Below are positions 15,082-18,628 of a stretch of 18,628 bases of DNA, in pieces. This stretch comes from Chloroflexota bacterium. Its GTDB lineage: Bacteria; Chloroflexota; Anaerolineae; Aggregatilineales; Phototrophicaceae. Position 1 is the first letter of the stretch, and each line of letters starts with the position of its first letter. The translations under genes and the position numbers were made by a program. The stretch spans positions 1 through 18,628 of the forward strand of contig JAPOYU010000162.1 of the NCBI GenBank assembly GCA_026706395.1, read 5' to 3'. The notes beneath the pieces are model-generated. The model did no database searches. It saw nothing but the letters and a program-made list of their open reading frames with translations, and was not told the DNA's origin.

Positions 15082-17169
15082 ATGCGATTCAGAATGCTAT
15101 TGTGTTTCTTCGTCCTCGCGCTTCATTCGCCGATGCAGGCGCAGGATAGCGACTATCCTACGCTTCAGGCGCTGGCAAACCTGAGAGTTCCCGCATTTGA
15201 CTATGCCGATATGGTGAGTCGCTTCTCTTGGCAGAACCCGCGTCACACTCCCCCGGAAAACCCGCGGGAATACGAAATCGGCGACCGCGAGAATTTCAAT
15301 TTATCCTTTGACGAGGATTGGGACACCAAGGCGACTCAAATGGAACTGCGCGGGCTGTCGCGCCGTGTCCTGATCTGGGTGCAGACCTCGGTGAATTATC
15401 CGATTTGGCGGGCAAACAACCTGGCGCGGAGGCTGGAAACCAAGGTGCTGGACCCGCTATACGAGCTTTTTAAGGCCTCCGAGCCACCGGGCGTCGATGG
15501 GGACCCGCGCCTGCATGTCGCGATGATCGACTCCCCGGAGGCGGAGCGATGGGGCTATTTTGACGAGACAAACGCCCGCCCGCGAAGCGTCGACCCGCGT
15601 AGCGACCAAATCGAGATGGTCGTCGTCAACCTGTCGGACGATGTGGAATTTGACTTCTACGATGATATTCTCCTCGGAACAATCGCTCATGAATACACGC
15701 ACGCGCTGCAATTCTATGCCGACCCCGGCGAGGAATGGTGGATTGACGAAGGGATGGCCACTTATGCGGAATTCTACACCACCGATGCGCTTTTCCTCCG
15801 TTCAAGCTGGCACTTCGATGCGGAAGACTTCCTGGAGGCGCCCAATATCGGCTTGACGGAATTTTATTCGGTCGAAGAGACCAGTCCCAAGTATGGCGCC
15901 GGTTACCTCTTTCTCTTGTATCTCTCCGAGCGCTTTGACAAGGACATCCTGGCTCGCGTGCTCGCTGAAGAAGCCAATGGCTGGCGGGGCGTCCAAAATG
16001 TGTTGCGGGATTACACCGACACGTCAGCAGAAGAGATCTTCGCCGATTGGGTGCTGGCGAATTACTTCCTGGACTCACGGCGCGGTTATGGCTATCGGGC
16101 GCTGGAGGGCGAACTGGAGGAGTCGCCGGAATCGATCGCCGCCTTGAACAGCTTCCCTGCTGCCTATAAAGGCGCTCTGCCCCAATACAGCACGGATTAC
16201 ATCGCCATCGATGTCCGTGGAGCGGATAAACTCTACCTGCGCCTGTGGCAGGCGGCCGAGGCAAAATTGATAGACGCGCCTTTGAACGAAGGGGAAATTG
16301 TCGCCTACGCCGTGACAAGCGAAGAAAGCAACAGCAGGCTGACGCGGGCCTTCAAGCTGGATACACATCGGCAAACCTGGTTGGAGTTCCGCCTATGGTA
16401 TGACCTGGACGAGGAACTTGAATACGCCTATGTCACAATCAGCGATGACGATGGCGAAACCTGGAGGACGCTGCGCGGCAATCACATGCAATGGTCGGAA
16501 GTATACGATGATTTTTACCGATACGGGTACACCGGCAGCGTGAGATTCTGGCGTAAGGAGCGGATTGACCTGAGCGATTACGCGCCCGGCGAAGTGCTGA
16601 TTAGTTTCGAGGTCATGTCCGACTTTAGCAGCAAGTATGGCGGCATGGCGATCGACGACCTGCGGATTCCCAGCATTGATTATCTTGAAGGCTTCGAATC
16701 GCCCGACGAGTCCTGGATCGCCGACGGTTGGATCTTCACCGACAACCGCCTGCCCAACAGCACCTGGCTGCAAGTTGTGCAAGAAACCCGCGATGGCTTG
16801 CATGTCAGCCGAATTCTGGCAACCGGCAATGGCGAACTGACCGTCGATCTCTTGCCCGGCGTGAGCCAGGCGCTGGTAGCCATCTCGCCTGTCGTGCCGG
16901 TCACCAACCAGCCCACCGAGTATGAGCTCGAGGCCCATCTAATGGATGCGGCGGGCGAGATCATGGTGATCACGCGTGAATGTACCGTGACCACCACGCA
17001 CGCCTTGAACTTCCGCGCAAGGCCGAATGGCAACAAGATCGGGCTCATTCCCGAAGGCACAGCGGTCGACGCCCTGGATCGGGAAGGCGACTGGTTCAAG
17101 GTCGACTACAACGGCGCGGTTGGCTGGGTCCACGCCGATTACGTCAGGGAGGCCGGCAATTGCCCCTGA
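15082..17169 (+). CDS. Secreted gluzincin-like metallopeptidase with SH3 domain (protein A)
   Basis: 695 residues. A short signal peptide (MRFRMLLCFFVLALHSPMQA, cleavage probably near residue 20) sends it across the membrane; no anchor is seen. The peptidase-like domain (about 85-340) has HEYTH at 203-207 and a third ligand Glu223 in WWIDEGMATYAEF, 20 residues after the first His, the pattern of peptidase-MA type gluzincins, with Glu204 as catalytic base. Residues about 370-530 form a beta-rich region with ISDDDGETW (453-461), resembling the modules that follow immune-inhibitor-A-like peptidases. A bacterial SH3 domain closes the protein (about 634-690, NFRARPNGNKIGLIPEGT then GDWFKVDY and GWVHADYV), possibly for cell-wall or matrix binding. 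Substrate unknown. The start is fixed by AAGGAGG. A truncated tandem paralogue follows 115 bp downstream. The family assignment rests on the zinc motif and domain order only. Confidence 0.85.
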   Translation: MRFRMLLCFFVLALHSPMQAQDSDYPTLQALANLRVPAFDYADMVSRFSWQNPRHTPPENPREYEIGDRENFNLSFDEDWDTKATQMELRGLSRRVLIWVQTSVNYPIWRANNLARRLETKVLDPLYELFKASEPPGVDGDPRLHVAMIDSPEAERWGYFDETNARPRSVDPRSDQIEMVVVNLSDDVEFDFYDDILLGTIAHEYTHALQFYADPGEEWWIDEGMATYAEFYTTDALFLRSSWHFDAEDFLEAPNIGLTEFYSVEETSPKYGAGYLFLLYLSERFDKDILARVLAEEANGWRGVQNVLRDYTDTSAEEIFADWVLANYFLDSRRGYGYRALEGELEESPESIAALNSFPAAYKGALPQYSTDYIAIDVRGADKLYLRLWQAAEAKLIDAPLNEGEIVAYAVTSEESNSRLTRAFKLDTHRQTWLEFRLWYDLDEELEYAYVTISDDDGETWRTLRGNHMQWSEVYDDFYRYGYTGSVRFWRKERIDLSDYAPGEVLISFEVMSDFSSKYGGMAIDDLRIPSIDYLEGFESPDESWIADGWIFTDNRLPNSTWLQVVQETRDGLHVSRILATGNGELTVDLLPGVSQALVAISPVVPVTNQPTEYELEAHLMDAAGEIMVITRECTVTTTHALNFRARPNGNKIGLIPEGTAVDALDREGDWFKVDYNGAVGWVHADYVREAGNCP

Positions 17170-17182
17170 CCGTACAAGCCTT

Positions 17183-17248
17183 GTAGGCGCGGTTCTGTGA
17201 GTCGCCCGCCGCAACGCAAAACTGTGGGCGCGACCTACCAGGTCGCCC
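17183..17248 (+). repeat. Intergenic repeat element, copy 2, with hairpin
   Basis: Occupies most of the 115-bp gap between tandem paralogues A and B. CTGTGAGTCGCCC runs straight into GCCGCAACGC (17195-17217); copy 1 has the same blocks in inverse orientation separated by 18 bp. A hairpin follows at 17226-17248: GGGC-GACCT pairs with AGGTC-GCCC, with a two-base bulge and a 3-nt loop. No T-run follows, so it is not a standard intrinsic terminator, though it could slow or end transcription of gene A. Confidence 0.65.
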
Positions 17249-17276
17249 GAAAATAACCATAATCTATATCTCCTGC

Positions 17277-17280
17277 GAGG
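17277..17280 (+). promoter_or_regulatory. Shine-Dalgarno of secreted protein B
   Basis: GAGG, 4 nt before the ATG at 17285, in the same short-spacing arrangement as in gene A. Confidence 0.65.
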
Positions 17281-17284
17281 TCCT

Positions 17285-18628
17285 ATGCGTTTCAAAGCTC
17301 TTCTAATCATATTGACCCTGCTGTCCCATCTGCCGATTGCCGCCCAAAGCGCGGATTTTCCAACGCTCGACGCCTTGTCTGAATTGGATGTCCCATATTA
17401 CAGCTATGAGGATATGATCCGTCGAATTTCACATTCGGACATCCGTTTCACGCCGGCATCCAGCCCGCCCGTTTACCAGGTCGGCGACCGGGAATCCTTC
17501 TATCTGCCCGTCGACGACAGCTATGAGGGAGTCGCCCAGACATTTGAACTGCGGGCCATGACGGACCAGGTCTTGATCTGGGTGGAAGAATCGGCGCCCT
17601 ACAGTCATCGCCGCGCCCAGCGTTTGGCTGAACACGTGGAAAGCCGGATAATCCTTCCATTGCAAGATCTATTCCAATATGAAGAACCGCCCGGCGTCGA
17701 TGGCGATCCTCGCTTGACCATTGCTATGATCCTCGCGCCCGATCTCTCAACGGCCGGCTTCTTCCCGCCCTGGCATGCCCTCTCGCGCAAGGCCAGCGAC
17801 GACAGCAATCAGCGTGAGATGATCATGGTGAACTTGGCGTTCGACGAGCAATATGACAATTTTGATCAATACCTGGCCGAATTAATCGCCCACGAATACC
17901 AGAATATCTTGATGTACCATCGCGACAAAAACGAAGATCTCTGGCTGGAGGAAGCCTTTTCCAGTTACGCCCAGCATTATACTTCCGGGCGCGGTCACGG
18001 TTTTGACGGCGTCTATCAGTCTGTCGACGCCTTCCTGGCTGCCCCATCCACGCCGTTGGTCAATTGGGAGGCCGGTGTAGAACTGCCCCCCAAATACGGC
18101 GCCGGCGCCCTCTTTATGATCTATCTCGCTGAAAATTTCGGCGATGATGTCATCACCCAGCTGTACGCCGAAAGCGCTGACGGCTGGCGGGCCGTCGACA
18201 AGGTAATGCGGGAATACGCGGGCCTTTCCGCCGACGAGGTCTTTGCCAATTGGGCGCTGGCGAATTATTTCCTCGACGCCGACCGCGGTTACGGCTACCC
18301 GGCGACCGATTCGCTTCTTTCGCCGCCCCAGCCCCGTATCACCCTCCGTAGCTACCCCGCGGCTCACAGCGGTAGCCTCGAACAATACAGCAGCGACTAT
18401 CTAGCTCTCGACCTGCGGGGCGCCGATAAACTCTCCCTTCGCCTGACGCAAGCCGAGGAAGCGCGCCTTCTCTACACCCCGCCATTCGAAGGCGACCATT
18501 TCTACTACGCCGTCGCGGAGACGACCAGCAATCCCAAGCTGACTCGCGAAATCGATCTGCGATCGGTCCGCTGGGCTGAGCTGGAATTTCGGATCGCGTT
18601 TGAACTCAAGTCGCATCTCGAATTCGCT
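17285..18628 (+). CDS. Secreted gluzincin-like paralogue B with altered zinc site (HExxN); 3' end outside window
   Basis: 448 residues are in the window and the frame is still open at the edge. It aligns with protein A almost without gaps: signal peptide MRFKALLIILTLLSHLPIAA, then DFPTLDALSELDVP, PPGVDGDPRL (135-144, as in A), KYGAGALFMIYLAE, FANWALANYFLDADRGYGY and RGADKLSLRL. At the zinc site A reads HEYTH (203-207) but B reads HEYQN at the same residues, so the second His ligand is Asn207 (codon AAT at 17903-17905). Glu204 and the third ligand Glu223 (LWLEEAFSSYA) remain. The simplest reading is a catalytically weak or dead secreted homologue, possibly a binding or regulatory protein; the frame is intact over all 448 codons, so it is not a decayed gene so far. 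Beyond 18628 a beta-rich region and perhaps SH3 would be expected, by analogy with A. Confidence 0.85.
   Translation, partial: MRFKALLIILTLLSHLPIAAQSADFPTLDALSELDVPYYSYEDMIRRISHSDIRFTPASSPPVYQVGDRESFYLPVDDSYEGVAQTFELRAMTDQVLIWVEESAPYSHRRAQRLAEHVESRIILPLQDLFQYEEPPGVDGDPRLTIAMILAPDLSTAGFFPPWHALSRKASDDSNQREMIMVNLAFDEQYDNFDQYLAELIAHEYQNILMYHRDKNEDLWLEEAFSSYAQHYTSGRGHGFDGVYQSVDAFLAAPSTPLVNWEAGVELPPKYGAGALFMIYLAENFGDDVITQLYAESADGWRAVDKVMREYAGLSADEVFANWALANYFLDADRGYGYPATDSLLSPPQPRITLRSYPAAHSGSLEQYSSDYLALDLRGADKLSLRLTQAEEARLLYTPPFEGDHFYYAVAETTSNPKLTREIDLRSVRWAELEFRIAFELKSHLEFA

Overview
The window looks like chromosomal DNA of a GC-rich, probably monoderm bacterium, most likely a member of the Chloroflexota (Anaerolineae-like). 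This is inferred from the class A penicillin-binding protein (PBP) with its long acidic, Trp-containing cytoplasmic region, from the large secreted peptidase-like/SH3 proteins, and from the gene style. No rRNA or other taxonomic marker is present. I see no tRNA, CRISPR array, insertion sequence, phage gene or replication origin. No gap between genes exceeds 300 bp; the longest are 9382-9629 and 14843-15081.

Layout. (1) 1-2462, plus strand: the 3' part of ilvD (dihydroxy-acid dehydratase, cut by the window edge), then a family III CoA-transferase that carries the residues of an alpha-methylacyl-CoA racemase. (2) 2443-8428, minus strand: the PcrA/UvrD helicase, whose end overlaps the end of the CoA-transferase gene by 20 bp, and upstream of it a 1190-residue class A PBP. 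(3) 8635-9381, minus strand: two small paralogous proteins of unknown function, with recognisable promoters and a perfect 8-bp-arm inverted repeat at the predicted transcription start of one of them. (4) 9630-14842, minus strand: an MR-type enolase-superfamily dehydratase, a beta-propeller lactonase, an NAD(P)-dependent SDR/epimerase, then hemC and hemD. From the lactonase to hemD the genes are 6 bp apart, 1 bp apart, or overlap, so these four are probably co-transcribed. (5) 15082-18628, plus strand: two tandem paralogous secreted gluzincin-like proteins, the second cut by the window edge.

How the genes may work together. Dehydrogenase, lactonase and acid-sugar dehydratase are the three enzyme classes of a non-phosphorylative oxidative sugar or uronate pathway (sugar to lactone to acid to 2-keto-3-deoxy acid). 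They sit directly upstream of, and partly coupled to, two consecutive tetrapyrrole enzymes (HemC makes hydroxymethylbilane, HemD cyclises it to uroporphyrinogen III). The sugar substrate is not deducible from sequence.

The most notable observations are: the tandem secreted protease pair, in which the first copy has an intact HEYTH...E zinc site and the second reads HEYQN at the same residues (His207 to Asn); a repeated intergenic element on both sides of the first copy; the unknown small-protein pair with its operator-like site; the KxH variant in the dehydratase; and the PBP's unusual 272-residue cytoplasmic region.
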